Made by a program: the position numbers and the translations under genes. This document shows, in pieces, positions 21,964 to 30,366 of a DNA stretch of 45,035 bases. The notes under the pieces are model-generated. The model was given only the letters and a program-made list of their open reading frames with translations. It was not told where the DNA came from and ran no database searches. Each line of letters begins with the position of its first letter. Within the stretch, counting starts at the first letter, position 1. The stretch is from Armatimonadota bacterium (GTDB lineage Bacteria > Sysuimicrobiota > Sysuimicrobiia > Sysuimicrobiales > Kaftiobacteriaceae): the NCBI GenBank assembly GCA_020028455.1, contig JAHZOA010000003.1, positions 1 to 45,035 on the forward strand. Direction: 5' to 3'.

Positions 21964-23302
21964 GACCGGCTGGGAGTCCGGCCAGGATGCCCAACGCGCT
22001 CCAGAAAACCGGTGCCACGCTGACGACGCTGAAATGAAACTGCAGAACGAACCAGTAGGCCGCGATCCCCACCGTGAGCGCCGACGCGAGTAACGCGTGC
22101 GGGCCCCCCGCGCCAGCGGCGCGCAATCCGCGGCGCAGGCTCAGACCGAGGACACTCCAGAACGCCAGGACACCGAGCACGCCAACGGACATGGCGAGAT
22201 CCAAGGTGTCGTTGTGGGCTTTGTCAATCGTTAGAGGGAACTCACCAAACAACGCCTGCTTCTCCGCGTTCCAATCCTGCCAATCTTGCGGGAACACCAG
22301 CGCCAACGTCTCGGGTCCGTAGCCCAGCGCGGGCCGCTTGGCCAGCAGCATCACCGTATGAGTCCACAAATATGTTCTCACGCGCATCCCGCCGCTCTCG
22401 AGTTCGAAGGCCGATCGTGCCCGCACGAAGGGGGTCATGCCCTCCGTGCGCGGCGCGAGCGGCCTATCGGGGATCAGAAAGCCGATCGTGATTCCGGCCA
22501 GGATCCCCGCCAGTGCATACACCCGCCCCATACGCACGTTTCGAAGTTGTGGCACCAGCAGGGCGCCGAAAAGCAAAACTGCGCCAGCTAGGGCGACCCA
22601 TGCCGACCGGCTGTACGTACAGAGAACGGCCAGGTAGATCACGCCTGCGGCAAACAGAGTGCACACAAGAGTCGCGGTGCGCCTGGCCGACAACGCCGCG
22701 GCAGCCGCCAGCGGCATGAGCAGCACCATATACGCGCCCAAGAAGTTTGGATTCCCAGATGTCGAAAATGCCTGAAACCAGCCGAGCCTCTGGCTATCGC
22801 GAACCAGCCACTCGTAGCCGAGATACTGCGCCACGCCGTAGACTGCCGCCAGTGTGCCCCCAAGCAGCGCCGCGGCGGCCCACATCCGGCCCCGACCTGC
22901 TCTGCCGATTACGACTGACCCGAGGAAGACTGCCGCGTATCCGAGGTATGCCCCAAACCCTTCGTTCCGCCAGGACGCGCCGCGCAAACTCCATTGTGGG
23001 TTCACCGAAAGCGCCGTCGCCGTCGCTGCCGCAGCAACAAACATGCCGATCGCGGCGAGCGCGAAGCGGTCCCAAAGCCGGTCGCGAACGATCCATGCCC
23101 CCAGGGCCACCACAAGCACAGGAGTTAAGATGTACAGCGCCCGCGCCTTTGGCGCGTAGTAGGTGTGGTCGAGACGAGAGAAATCGAGGAGCAGCGGGAC
23201 GACGCCAACAATGATCAGGACGCTCAGGGACAGGGTGAGCAACGACGCGCGTGACAGGGCGTCCGCGCCCCAGGAAGCGGTCCCCGAATCCTGCTGAATC
23301 AT
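21944..23302 (-). CDS. O-antigen-ligase-like membrane protein (Wzy_C family)
   Basis: A 452-aa protein with about 11-12 membrane helices. The Wzy_C signature is in the second half: a large outer loop with ARSAFELESGGMRVRTYLWTHTVMLLAKRPALGYGPETLALVFPQ and then DKAHNDTLDLAMSVGVLG (the conserved AHN segment). Upstream STSGNPNFLGAYMVLLMPLA and CTYSRSAWVALAGAVLLF are also typical. Such proteins transfer lipid-linked glycans to lipid A core or, in the PglL/PilO(TfpO) group, to pilins. Its place directly after pilA and before the minor pilins, with no polysaccharide genes near, suggests pilin glycosylation. That target is inferred. Confidence 0.82.
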   Translation of the reverse strand: MIQQDSGTASWGADALSRASLLTLSLSVLIIVGVVPLLLDFSRLDHTYYAPKARALYILTPVLVVALGAWIVRDRLWDRFALAAIGMFVAAAATATALSVNPQWSLRGASWRNEGFGAYLGYAAVFLGSVVIGRAGRGRMWAAAALLGGTLAAVYGVAQYLGYEWLVRDSQRLGWFQAFSTSGNPNFLGAYMVLLMPLAAAAALSARRTATLVCTLFAAGVIYLAVLCTYSRSAWVALAGAVLLFGALLVPQLRNVRMGRVYALAGILAGITIGFLIPDRPLAPRTEGMTPFVRARSAFELESGGMRVRTYLWTHTVMLLAKRPALGYGPETLALVFPQDWQDWNAEKQALFGEFPLTIDKAHNDTLDLAMSVGVLGVLAFWSVLGLSLRRGLRAAGAGGPHALLASALTVGIAAYWFVLQFHFSVVSVAPVFWSALGILAGLPAGRDHLGA

Positions 23303-23319
23303 CTAGGCCACCCCGAGAA

Positions 23320-23351
23320 CACCGAGAGGCGGCACCCGTGCCGCCTCTCGA
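23320..23351 (-). terminator. Hairpin 3' of pilA
   Basis: CGAGAGGCGGCAC and GTGCCGCCTCTCG form a perfect stem of about 13 bp with a tight loop. It lies 20 nt after the pilA stop, before the ligase-like gene. There is no strong T-run. It likely limits read-through so that pilA mRNA exceeds that of downstream genes, and may protect the pilA 3' end. Confidence 0.7.
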
Positions 23352-23371
23352 TCGACCTCGGAGAAATCGCC

Positions 23372-23881
23372 CTACGGCGTCGGCACGACCGTGCCGTCCG
23401 CCGGACTTTCCTGGACCTTGCCTGTATTAGTGCGGATCACCAGCACGTACCTGTTGTCGCCCGGAATGAACCCAGCGAACGGGGGCACGACCAGTGCGAT
23501 GTAGGCGTTCGATGCTGCTGAATCGGCCGCGCCCGCACATGCTACCAACGATGCAGGGGTGAGTGTGTCCGCGGCGCCACAGGCTAGGAAGGTGCCACCG
23601 GTCCAGTCCCAGACATCGCTATCCGCCGGAGGTGTGTACCCATGCTCGGCCAACGTGTCACAGCGGGATTCACGCAGGTTCTTCTCCACGAGACACGACC
23701 AGGCCAAGGCCTTCCACTCTGACGTCAGTGACCGGGACTCAGCCACGTATGCTCGCACCCGTGCTCCACTGAACAGCGGGAGCGCGATGAGCAGGAGCAA
23801 TCCGATGATCGCGACAACGATCGCGATCTCCACCAGGGTGAAGCCCCTGGTCCCTTTCATTGTGTGCCGGATAGTATTCAC
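23372..23881 (-). CDS. pilA: Type IV major pilin PilA-like
   Basis: A 169-aa prepilin. The signal KGTRG|FTLVEIAIVVAIIGLLLLIALPLFSGARVRAYVAESRSLTSEWKALAWSC has the canonical Phe +1 and Glu +5. The body contains five Cys, including SCLVEKNLRESRCDTL and LACGAAD...LVACAG, which can form two disulfides. The start is a GTG at 23881 after CTGGAGGCATAGC, a good ribosome site. It is the only classical GFTLVE pilin of the window and has its own upstream gap and 3' hairpin, so it is the best candidate for the major subunit. A possible sigma-54 promoter lies 80-95 bp upstream. Confidence 0.88.
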   Translation of the reverse strand: MNTIRHTMKGTRGFTLVEIAIVVAIIGLLLLIALPLFSGARVRAYVAESRSLTSEWKALAWSCLVEKNLRESRCDTLAEHGYTPPADSDVWDWTGGTFLACGAADTLTPASLVACAGAADSAASNAYIALVVPPFAGFIPGDNRYVLVIRTNTGKVQESPADGTVVPTP

Positions 23882-23959
23882 GCTATGCCTCCAGTTGTCG
23901 ATTGCCCCGCCCTGGCCCCCAATTCAGCCGAGGGGCTGGTGCTACCGGTGTAATCTTCT

Positions 23960-23975
23960 AGCAAGCCGGGTGCCC
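23960..23975 (-). promoter_or_regulatory. Candidate sigma-54 (-24/-12) promoter for pilA
   Basis: On the minus strand GGGCAC-CCGGC-TTGCT matches TGGCAC-N5-TTGCW with one mismatch outside the invariant GG and GC. It would start transcription roughly 65-70 nt before the pilA GTG. Sigma-54 control of pilA is known in Pseudomonas and Geobacter. No NtrC/PilR-type activator is in this window, so the call is tentative. Confidence 0.4.
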
Positions 23976-23997
23976 GAACAATGGGAAGTTTGGTGGA

Positions 23998-24023
23998 GCG
24001 CGTAGGACGAAAGTACTACGCGC
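23998..24023 (-). terminator. Hairpin between pilC and pilA
   Basis: GCGCGTAG and CTACGCGC form an 8-bp stem with further partial pairing inside (GTACTTTCGTC loop region). It lies 38 nt after the pilC stop and upstream of the candidate pilA promoter. No T-run follows, so it is probably a 3'-end structure of the pilC transcript. Confidence 0.5.
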
Positions 24024-24061
24024 AGGACCGATGCTAGCGGCAAGAGTATGCGCGCTGCATT

Positions 24062-25276
24062 TTATCGAGGGAGACGCGCGATCAGGGTCCAGATCGGCAG
24101 CAACACTGCAAGGGCGACGAGCCCCACGACCCCGCCCACGGCAACGATGAGGAGCGGCTCGACGACCGACGCAAAGCGCTTCACCGTGTTGTCGACCTCG
24201 CGCTCATAGAATTCGGCGACCTTGTTCAGGACGTCTTCCATGGCGCCGGTCTCCTCACCGACCCGGACCATCTGCACCACCATCGGTGGGATGAGCGGGC
24301 TCCGGCTTAAGGAATCGGCCATCGTCCTGCCCTGTCGCATCCGCTCCCGGGCAACGGTAATGGCATCGCCGATGACCCGGTTGCCCAGCGCATTCGCCAC
24401 CGCGGCCAGCCCCTCGAGCATCGGCACACCGCTGCGAATGACGACGGCCATCGACCGCCCGAATCTGGCGAAGGCGAGTTTCTTGACGATCGAGCCGAGA
24501 ATCGGGAGGCGCAGCAGGAACGAGTCGATGACTCGCTGACCGCCCCTGGTCCCTCGCAGCGCGATCATCCCCACGACGGACACGATGATCGCCAGCACGA
24601 CCAGCCACCACAGCGCCCGCACCACCTCACTGACCCGGAGCATGAGGATGGTGATCAGCGGCAACGCCACTTTGAAGGATCGGAAGATCTGCACGAACAT
24701 CGGCACAATGAACACGATGGCCGCAACGGCCACTACCAGCGTGAAGACCAGCACGACGAGCGGATAAGTGGCCGCCGTTCTCACGCGCTGGACGATATCC
24801 AGCTCCCGCTCCAGATAGTCCGCAAGATAGTCGAGGGACACGTCTAATACGCCGGAAATCTCACCCGCCCGAACGGTGTTCACGTAGAATTCGAAGAAGG
24901 CCTGCGGATGCTTGGCGATCTCACTCGATAGACTGCCGCCGCGCTCGATACCGGCCCGCACGCTGCCGATCGTCTCGCGCAACCTGCGGTTGGTGGCCTG
25001 CTCCTCCAGCACACGCAGGGCCATTACGATGGGCAGGCCGGCCGAGATCATGGTGGCGAGCTGCCGTGTGAAGATGACGAGATCGCGCCGGTTAATGCGG
25101 ACGAAGCTGCGCAACTGACGGATTGGTTCCGCGAGGTGGCCTTGCTCGTTAACTGCGCTCACCAGGAGGCCGCGGGACTGCAGGGTCGCCGCGGCGACGC
25201 GTGCGCTATCGGCCTCCATGACCCCGACCGCAAGCCGTCCGCCACGATCGTAGGCCCGGTATGTAAATCTCCCCAT
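24062..25276 (-). CDS. pilC: Type IV pilus inner-membrane platform protein PilC
   Basis: A 404-aa GspF/PilC protein. It begins GRFTYRAYDRGGRLAVGVMEADSARVAAATLQSRGLLVSAV, then two T2SSF domains. The first is LVIFTRQLATMISAGLPIVMALRVLEEQ...AFFEFYVNTVRAGEISGVLDVSLDYLADYLE; the second is AFARFGRSMAVVIRSGVPMLEGLAAVANALGN...PPMVVQMVRVGEETGAMEDVLNKVAEFYE. Three long membrane helices are visible. It couples the PilB/PilT motors to pilin addition and removal. I use the ATG at 25276 rather than the track start at 25291, because MGRFTY is the usual family N-terminus. It is divergent from the kinase gene. Confidence 0.94.
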   Translation of the reverse strand: MGRFTYRAYDRGGRLAVGVMEADSARVAAATLQSRGLLVSAVNEQGHLAEPIRQLRSFVRINRRDLVIFTRQLATMISAGLPIVMALRVLEEQATNRRLRETIGSVRAGIERGGSLSSEIAKHPQAFFEFYVNTVRAGEISGVLDVSLDYLADYLERELDIVQRVRTAATYPLVVLVFTLVVAVAAIVFIVPMFVQIFRSFKVALPLITILMLRVSEVVRALWWLVVLAIIVSVVGMIALRGTRGGQRVIDSFLLRLPILGSIVKKLAFARFGRSMAVVIRSGVPMLEGLAAVANALGNRVIGDAITVARERMRQGRTMADSLSRSPLIPPMVVQMVRVGEETGAMEDVLNKVAEFYEREVDNTVKRFASVVEPLLIVAVGGVVGLVALAVLLPIWTLIARLPR

Positions 25277-25453
25277 GGTGGCACATCCCAATTGTCAACA
25301 TGGTCTCGCCAGCCTCAGGCTGGCATCGAGAGTGTACTCGGGGAGCAGGCGCATCGGAATGGTCCTTTTCTCCTACAAGTGGTCAGCGGGAAAGCGTGCA
25401 GGGACGTGCGCGACGTCCACGAACAGTTGGGGGCAGTTGGGAGGACGCACTCA

Positions 25454-27520
25454 GTGATCAACGGCCCCGTCGCGCGGCGGCCGCTGGGTGAGTTCGCGCA
25501 GTCTGTCCTGGCCGTGCGCTGGCTCGCCCTCGCCGCGCTCATCGCTCTCGAAGCCGTAGAATCCCCGCGGACCTCGCTCAGTGTCGCCCTTCCACTCTAC
25601 ATAGGGATCTTAGTGTACGCGCTAGGACTTACGCTGACCGCTTGGGCCGTTCCTCACCGGGCGGACGCGGCAACGCGATGGGCCATCCCGTTCGATCTCG
25701 CCGCGGTCCTGGTCGGCATGCTGTTTACCCCGCACGGGCGAGCATTTTTCTTTCTTGGAGTCGTCGTTTGCGTAATGACCGGTTTGGTGCTCAGCCGGCG
25801 CGGCGCTCTGATGGCCGTCGCCGCCCTTGCCGCCGCGCAAATCCCAGATCTGCCGTCATCGCTGTTTGCTCCAGACCGCTACCTCTCATGGGGCATTGCC
25901 GCCCTCGCCCTGCTGAGCGTGTCCTGGGCTGCTGCAGGGGTTGCCGCGGGAGCCCAGAGTAACGCCGAGTCCACTCGCGCGGTGGCCGAGATAGATGCCG
26001 CAGCGTCGGCGGGAAGCCCCCAGGGCTTCGAAGCCGCGCTCGAATCGCTCGTGCGCGATCTGCGGGCGCAGAGCGGTTCGATCATGCTGTTTGATCCCAA
26101 CATGTCACGTTTGGAGATCGTGTCCGCCAGCGGGGTGTCCGATGCACACCGGCATGAGGGGCCCCGCCTGGGTGAGGGAATTGCAGGATGGGTGTTGCAG
26201 CAGATGCAGCCCATCCTCCTCACACCCGAACGTTCAGGCCCATTCCACCTGGAGAGAATGGAGATCGGCTCATCGCTGTCCGTTCCGCTCCTGATCGGGG
26301 CGCGGCCACTCGGCGTTCTCAACCTGAATCGCGCCACCGACCGCCCCTGGTTCACGCCGGCCGATCTCAACCGCGCGGTGACGCTCGCGCACCACTTGCA
26401 GTCGCTGTTGCTCGACGCTCAGTACGACCGCACATTTGCCGGTGCGCTCACGCACCTGGCGGCCGGCCAGCAGGAAGTTGGCCGCGCGTTGTCGCGGGAT
26501 CCGGCGGTGCTGTGGCCAGTGCTGCTGGACGTCACCCGCACGCTGACAACCGCCCAGTTTGCCGTCCTCGCCATCGAGCGTGACGATACCGGGACGCTTG
26601 ATATTGTCTCGGCGCGCGGTATTGATGGACGGGCGGCCAAGAAGCTGCTGCCGGACCTGCTCACCGCCAGCACACAAGGCGAATTTCACACCGTGAACGG
26701 ACAGCCGTTGGTTCCCGACGCTGTGTGCGTGCCGTTGCGCCTGCAGGATCGGAGAATCGGCGCCATCGCGCTAGGCGGATGGCCGGGAAACGGCGCCACG
26801 TCTTCCGAGCGGCTCGCGGCCGTGGCCGCCCACGTCGCGGCCGCAGTGGATACGGCACGCACGGCCTACCGGATCGCCGACATCGGCGTCATCGAAGAGC
26901 GCCGTCGCATTGCGCGGGAAATGCACGACGGCCTGGCCCAGACGATTGCGGACGCGCTGTTGCAAACAGATCTCTCGGCGATGGCCGCGCAATCGCATCC
27001 CACCGAGACCGCGGGAGAGCTCAAGGAGCTGCGAATGCTCCTCGAGCGGGCCATGCGGGAGTTACGGGAGTTCATGACGGAGCTGCGCCGACGGGAGCAG
27101 GCCAGTAGCGGCCTGCGTGCTGCCATTGAGGCGATGGGTAAAGAGTTCGAGCGGCGGGACGTCGTTCCGGTGCAGCTGGTGTTCAGCGGCGACGACGCGC
27201 AACTCCCCTCCGCCGTACGTCACGCCATCCTGGCGATTGCCCGTCAGGCGCTCACAAACATTCGCAGCCATGCCCATGCGAGATCTGTCACCATTCGCGT
27301 GAACGTCACCGAGGAGGAGTGTGTGGCCTCAATCGCCGACGACGGCGTGGGCTTCGACCTGCCTGCGTACCGGAGCCGGCTGCCGGCGGCACACCACCTC
27401 GGTCTGACATCGATGGAAGAGCGAGCGGCGCTGGTAGGCGGTCGTCTACAGATCGACACCGCCCCGACTAGGGGCACGACTGTGTCCGTCCATGTGCCGC
27501 TGGGGAGGCATCATGGATAA
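25454..27520 (+). CDS. Membrane histidine kinase with GAF domains (NarL-type HisKA_3)
   Basis: The track start (25136) lies inside pilC on the other strand. The GTG at 25454 follows TTGGGAGGACGCACTCA and is preferred (688 aa). Residues about 12-170 hold five or six membrane helices. Two GAF-like domains follow: about 195-320 (SGSIMLFDPNMSRLEIVSASG...SSLSVPLLIGARPLGVLNLNRA) and about 340-470 (LLDVTRTLTTAQFAVLAIERDD...VCVPLRLQDRRIGAIALGGWP). A dimerisation domain carries the phospho-acceptor in EERRRIAREMHDGLAQT (His about 491). The HATPase has NIRSHAHA, DDGVGFDLP and GLTSMEERAALVGG. It should phosphorylate the LuxR-type regulator whose start it overlaps. Lying between pilC and pilB suggests pilus control. 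Confidence 0.9.
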   Translation: MINGPVARRPLGEFAQSVLAVRWLALAALIALEAVESPRTSLSVALPLYIGILVYALGLTLTAWAVPHRADAATRWAIPFDLAAVLVGMLFTPHGRAFFFLGVVVCVMTGLVLSRRGALMAVAALAAAQIPDLPSSLFAPDRYLSWGIAALALLSVSWAAAGVAAGAQSNAESTRAVAEIDAAASAGSPQGFEAALESLVRDLRAQSGSIMLFDPNMSRLEIVSASGVSDAHRHEGPRLGEGIAGWVLQQMQPILLTPERSGPFHLERMEIGSSLSVPLLIGARPLGVLNLNRATDRPWFTPADLNRAVTLAHHLQSLLLDAQYDRTFAGALTHLAAGQQEVGRALSRDPAVLWPVLLDVTRTLTTAQFAVLAIERDDTGTLDIVSARGIDGRAAKKLLPDLLTASTQGEFHTVNGQPLVPDAVCVPLRLQDRRIGAIALGGWPGNGATSSERLAAVAAHVAAAVDTARTAYRIADIGVIEERRRIAREMHDGLAQTIADALLQTDLSAMAAQSHPTETAGELKELRMLLERAMRELREFMTELRRREQASSGLRAAIEAMGKEFERRDVVPVQLVFSGDDAQLPSAVRHAILAIARQALTNIRSHAHARSVTIRVNVTEEECVASIADDGVGFDLPAYRSRLPAAHHLGLTSMEERAALVGGRLQIDTAPTRGTTVSVHVPLGRHHG

Positions 27521-28211
27521 TCCGAAGCTACCGTCTTCGGGCTCGATCTCGGCACCGATCCGTGTGCTGCTGGCGGACGACCATGATCTCTTCCGGCAGG
27601 GTGTCCGCCGGCTGCTCGAAGCCGCCGAAGACATCGACGTGGTGAGTGAGGCCTCGAACGGAGAACAGGCGGTGCGCCTGGTCGAGGAATTCGCCCCCGA
27701 TGTTGTCCTGCTGGATATCGGAATGCCGGACCTCTCCGGGATCGACGCGGCGCGCATTATCAAGACGAGGAGCCCGCGCACCGGACTGATCATGCTCACC
27801 GTGCATGGCGAGGAAGAATTTCTGTTCGAGGCAATCAAAGCGGGCGCCATGGGGTATCTCCTGAAAGACTGCACCGCGGAGGAGCTGCTACGAGCCGTTC
27901 GGGTCGTGTACGAGGGCGAAGGCCTGCTGGCACCGACCATGGCCGCCAAAGTCATGCATGAGTTCGCCAAAGTGCGCAGTACGCATGACCTTGCGGCGGT
28001 AATGAACCCACTGACTCAGCGTGAGGTCGAGATTCTGCAGCACGTCGCCTCCGGACTGGCCAACAAGGAAATCGCACTGCGTCTCGGGATCAGCGAGCGC
28101 ACCGTCAAGAACCACCTCAGCAACATCATGGAGAAACTGCACGTCAACAGCAGAACACAGGCCGCCGTATACGCACTCAGGAGCGGGCTGGTCCCAGACG
28201 ATAGGGTTTAG
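27513..28211 (+). CDS. NarL/LuxR-family response regulator
   Basis: A 232-aa regulator starting at ATG 27513, which has GGGGAGG at the right distance and overlaps the kinase stop by 8 nt; the track start at 27492 is inside the kinase. The receiver domain has VLLADDHDLFRQGVRRLL, the phospho-acceptor Asp in DVVLLDIGMPDLSG, and Lys in YLLKDCTAEELLRAV. The C-terminal HTH is LTQREVEILQHVASGLANKEIALRLGISERTVKNHLSNIMEKLHVNSRTQAAVYAL. It is the evident partner of the preceding kinase. Targets are unknown; pilus genes on both sides are the natural candidates. Confidence 0.95.
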   Translation: MDNPKLPSSGSISAPIRVLLADDHDLFRQGVRRLLEAAEDIDVVSEASNGEQAVRLVEEFAPDVVLLDIGMPDLSGIDAARIIKTRSPRTGLIMLTVHGEEEFLFEAIKAGAMGYLLKDCTAEELLRAVRVVYEGEGLLAPTMAAKVMHEFAKVRSTHDLAAVMNPLTQREVEILQHVASGLANKEIALRLGISERTVKNHLSNIMEKLHVNSRTQAAVYALRSGLVPDDRV

Positions 28212-28267
28212 GGTGGTACTATCGGACCATTTACGGACGGAGTCGACAACTAATAGACTTTTCACAA

Positions 28268-28657
28268 ATGCCGGAAGGTGCAGAGTCACCCGTGGTGCGC
28301 ATCCTGCTCGTCGACGACAATGCAGGCTTCAGGCAACGCTTGGCACGTTTTCTGCAGCTCCACCACGACCTAATGGTGGTCGGCGAGGCGGTCGATGGGG
28401 ATGAAGCACTCGCGCGGGTGCGCGAGCTCCAGCCTGACGTGGTGCTCATTGACTTTCGCATGGCGAGGCTCGACGGCTTGACCGCGGGGCGGACCATCAC
28501 CCAGGAGTTCCCGCACATCAAGGTGTTCATGCTCACGGCGTTCCCGGGGGCGCTCGATGCGGAGAATGTCGCGAAGAACGGCCTGGCGGGACTGCTGATC
28601 AAGGATCAGCCAGCGACAGAGATCCTCGCGGCCATTCGGAAAAGTGTGCGAAGCTAA
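28268..28657 (+). CDS. Single-domain response regulator (REC only)
   Basis: A 129-aa receiver without output domain. Acidic pair and start LLVDDNAGFRQRLARFLQ, phospho-acceptor Asp in DVVLIDFRMARLDG, Thr in VFMLTAFPG and Lys in LLIKDQPATEIL are all present. It lies 56 bp after the LuxR-type regulator on the same strand and could be a phosphate sink or a CheY-like signal to the pilus motor. Its 3' end overlaps the convergent pilB stop by 4 nt. No clear ribosome site precedes the ATG; a GTG at residue 9 is an alternative. Confidence 0.88.
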   Translation: MPEGAESPVVRILLVDDNAGFRQRLARFLQLHHDLMVVGEAVDGDEALARVRELQPDVVLIDFRMARLDGLTAGRTITQEFPHIKVFMLTAFPGALDAENVAKNGLAGLLIKDQPATEILAAIRKSVRS

Positions 28658-30357
28658 GCGTTGGGTTCTTCAACTCGGGTGACGCGCAGTACTTCTTCGA
28701 CCGGGGTCAAGCCCTGAAGAGCTTTCAACATCCCATCCATTCGCATCGTGGCCATACCCTCGCGGCTCGCGGCCTCGGCCAGCTCAGCGGCCGACGTGTG
28801 TGAGAGCACGAGTTTGCGGATCGCCTCGGTCATGGTCAACACTTCGAAGATCCCGGTACGGCCGAGATAACCGCTGTCCTTGCAGCGTGGGCAGCCGCCC
28901 GGCCTGAAGAGTTTCACCTCCTTCGGCAGTTCCTTCACGATCGTCCCGAGCCACTCCGTCACATCCGGCGGTATCACGTCCGGCTGCCGGCAATGCGGGC
29001 ACAGCTTGCGGACCAGACGCTGCGAGACCACACCGATGACCGCGGATGCAATCAGGTACGGTTCGATACCCATGTCCTGGAGGCGGGTCAGGGCGGCGGG
29101 CGCATCGTTGGTGTGAATCGTGGTCAGCACCAAGTGCCCGGTGAGCGATGCATGGATCGCGATTTCCGCGGTCTCCACGTCGCGGATTTCGCCGACCATG
29201 ACAATGTCGGGATCCTGTCGCACGATGGACCTCAGGCCGGTCGCGAAGGTGAGGCCCGCGCGCGGGTTGACTTGAATATGGCTCACGCCGGGCAACTGAT
29301 ACTCCACCGGGTCCTCGATCGTCATGATGTTCTTCTCGGCAGAATTGAGCTGTGCGAGTGTGCTCACGAGGGTCGTGGTTTTTCCGCTCCCGGTTGGACC
29401 GCTCACCAGGATGATGCCGTAAGGCTGGCCGGCCAGGCTGCTGTACCGCTGCCGTGTGGGGGGATCCATTCCGAGGTCCTCGAGGGTGAGGATCCCCTTC
29501 CCCTTGTCCAGCAACCGCAGCGCGGCGCGCTCCCCATGAATGGTCGGGATCGTCGCGACGCGGAAGTCGATGGCGCGCCCGTCCACGGCCATTTCGAACG
29601 CCCCATCCTGTGGCAGGCGCTTCTCGGCGATGTTGAGACGAGACAGTACCTTCAAGCGGGTCAGCAGCCCCGGGTGCACGGTCTTTGGGACGTTCATCAC
29701 CGTCTGCATCACGCCGTCGATCCGAAACCTGACGTGCACCTCCTCTTCCGCGGGTTCGACGTGAATGTCGCTGGCGCGATCTTTGAGCGCCTGCGCGATG
29801 AGCATGTTGACGAGACGCACGACAGGCCCATCCTCTGTTTCTTTCGCCGTCGCGGGCCCCGCCCGGTTGGCTTCGTCCGCCTCGTCCGCGATTTCGCCGA
29901 TCACGGCCTGCGCCGCCGATCCCATTCCATAAGCGCGCTCGATCGCGGTCTGGATCTCTGACTCCACCGCGACGACAGCTTTCACTGGGCGCCGCGCCGC
30001 GATACCGACGTCATCCAGCGCGAATATGTCCAGAGGATCGGCCATGGCGACGACGAGAAAACCTGCTTCTAGCGACAGCGGCACGGTGCGGCGCTTCCGG
30101 GCCACGGCCTCCGGCACGAGACGCACGGCTTCGGGCTCAATGCGGGCACCGGGCAGATTGACAATCGGCAGTCCGAGCTGCTCAGCAAGCGCGTCGGCGA
30201 TCTGACGCTCAGATGCCATGTCGAGTTCCACCAGCACGCGGCCGAGTCTATCGCGCGTGCGGCGCTGCCACTCGAGCGCCTTCGTGAGCTGCTCGGGCGT
30301 GATGACGCCACTGTCGACGAGGATGTCACCGATACGCCGGCGCTGCGGTTTGGTCAC
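28654..30357 (-). CDS. pilB: PilB/GspE-family assembly ATPase with MshEN domain (copy 1)
   Basis: A 567-aa AAA-like secretion ATPase. The N-terminal MshEN domain (RRIGDILVDSGVITPEQLTKALEWQ...LGRVLVELDMASERQIADALAEQ) is a known c-di-GMP-binding type. The motor domain has Walker A GPTGSGKTTTLVSTL, Asp box TIEDPVEYQLPGVSHIQVN, Walker B DPDIVMVGEIRD and His box HTNDAPAALTRL. A tetracysteine zinc site follows (LCPHCRQ ... GGCPRCKDSGYLGRTGIFEV). It powers pilus extension. The start is a GTG, 9 bp after the HD-domain gene. It is 40% or so similar by eye to copy 2 at 36410 but has an Ala-rich insert before the motor. Confidence 0.93.
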   Translation of the reverse strand: MTKPQRRRIGDILVDSGVITPEQLTKALEWQRRTRDRLGRVLVELDMASERQIADALAEQLGLPIVNLPGARIEPEAVRLVPEAVARKRRTVPLSLEAGFLVVAMADPLDIFALDDVGIAARRPVKAVVAVESEIQTAIERAYGMGSAAQAVIGEIADEADEANRAGPATAKETEDGPVVRLVNMLIAQALKDRASDIHVEPAEEEVHVRFRIDGVMQTVMNVPKTVHPGLLTRLKVLSRLNIAEKRLPQDGAFEMAVDGRAIDFRVATIPTIHGERAALRLLDKGKGILTLEDLGMDPPTRQRYSSLAGQPYGIILVSGPTGSGKTTTLVSTLAQLNSAEKNIMTIEDPVEYQLPGVSHIQVNPRAGLTFATGLRSIVRQDPDIVMVGEIRDVETAEIAIHASLTGHLVLTTIHTNDAPAALTRLQDMGIEPYLIASAVIGVVSQRLVRKLCPHCRQPDVIPPDVTEWLGTIVKELPKEVKLFRPGGCPRCKDSGYLGRTGIFEVLTMTEAIRKLVLSHTSAAELAEAASREGMATMRMDGMLKALQGLTPVEEVLRVTRVEEPNA

Positions 30358-30366
30358 ATTAATCCC

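Noticed and set aside
23882-24061. c-di-GMP (GEMM) riboswitch in the pilA leader
   Set aside because: The leader has a CCGGTAGC piece, but the conserved GCAAAGCC and GGTTACC-type elements are missing.
28993-29961. 322-aa plus-strand ORF
   Set aside because: It is an antisense shadow of pilB copy 1, whose motifs are complete in the other strand; the peptide has no recognisable domain.
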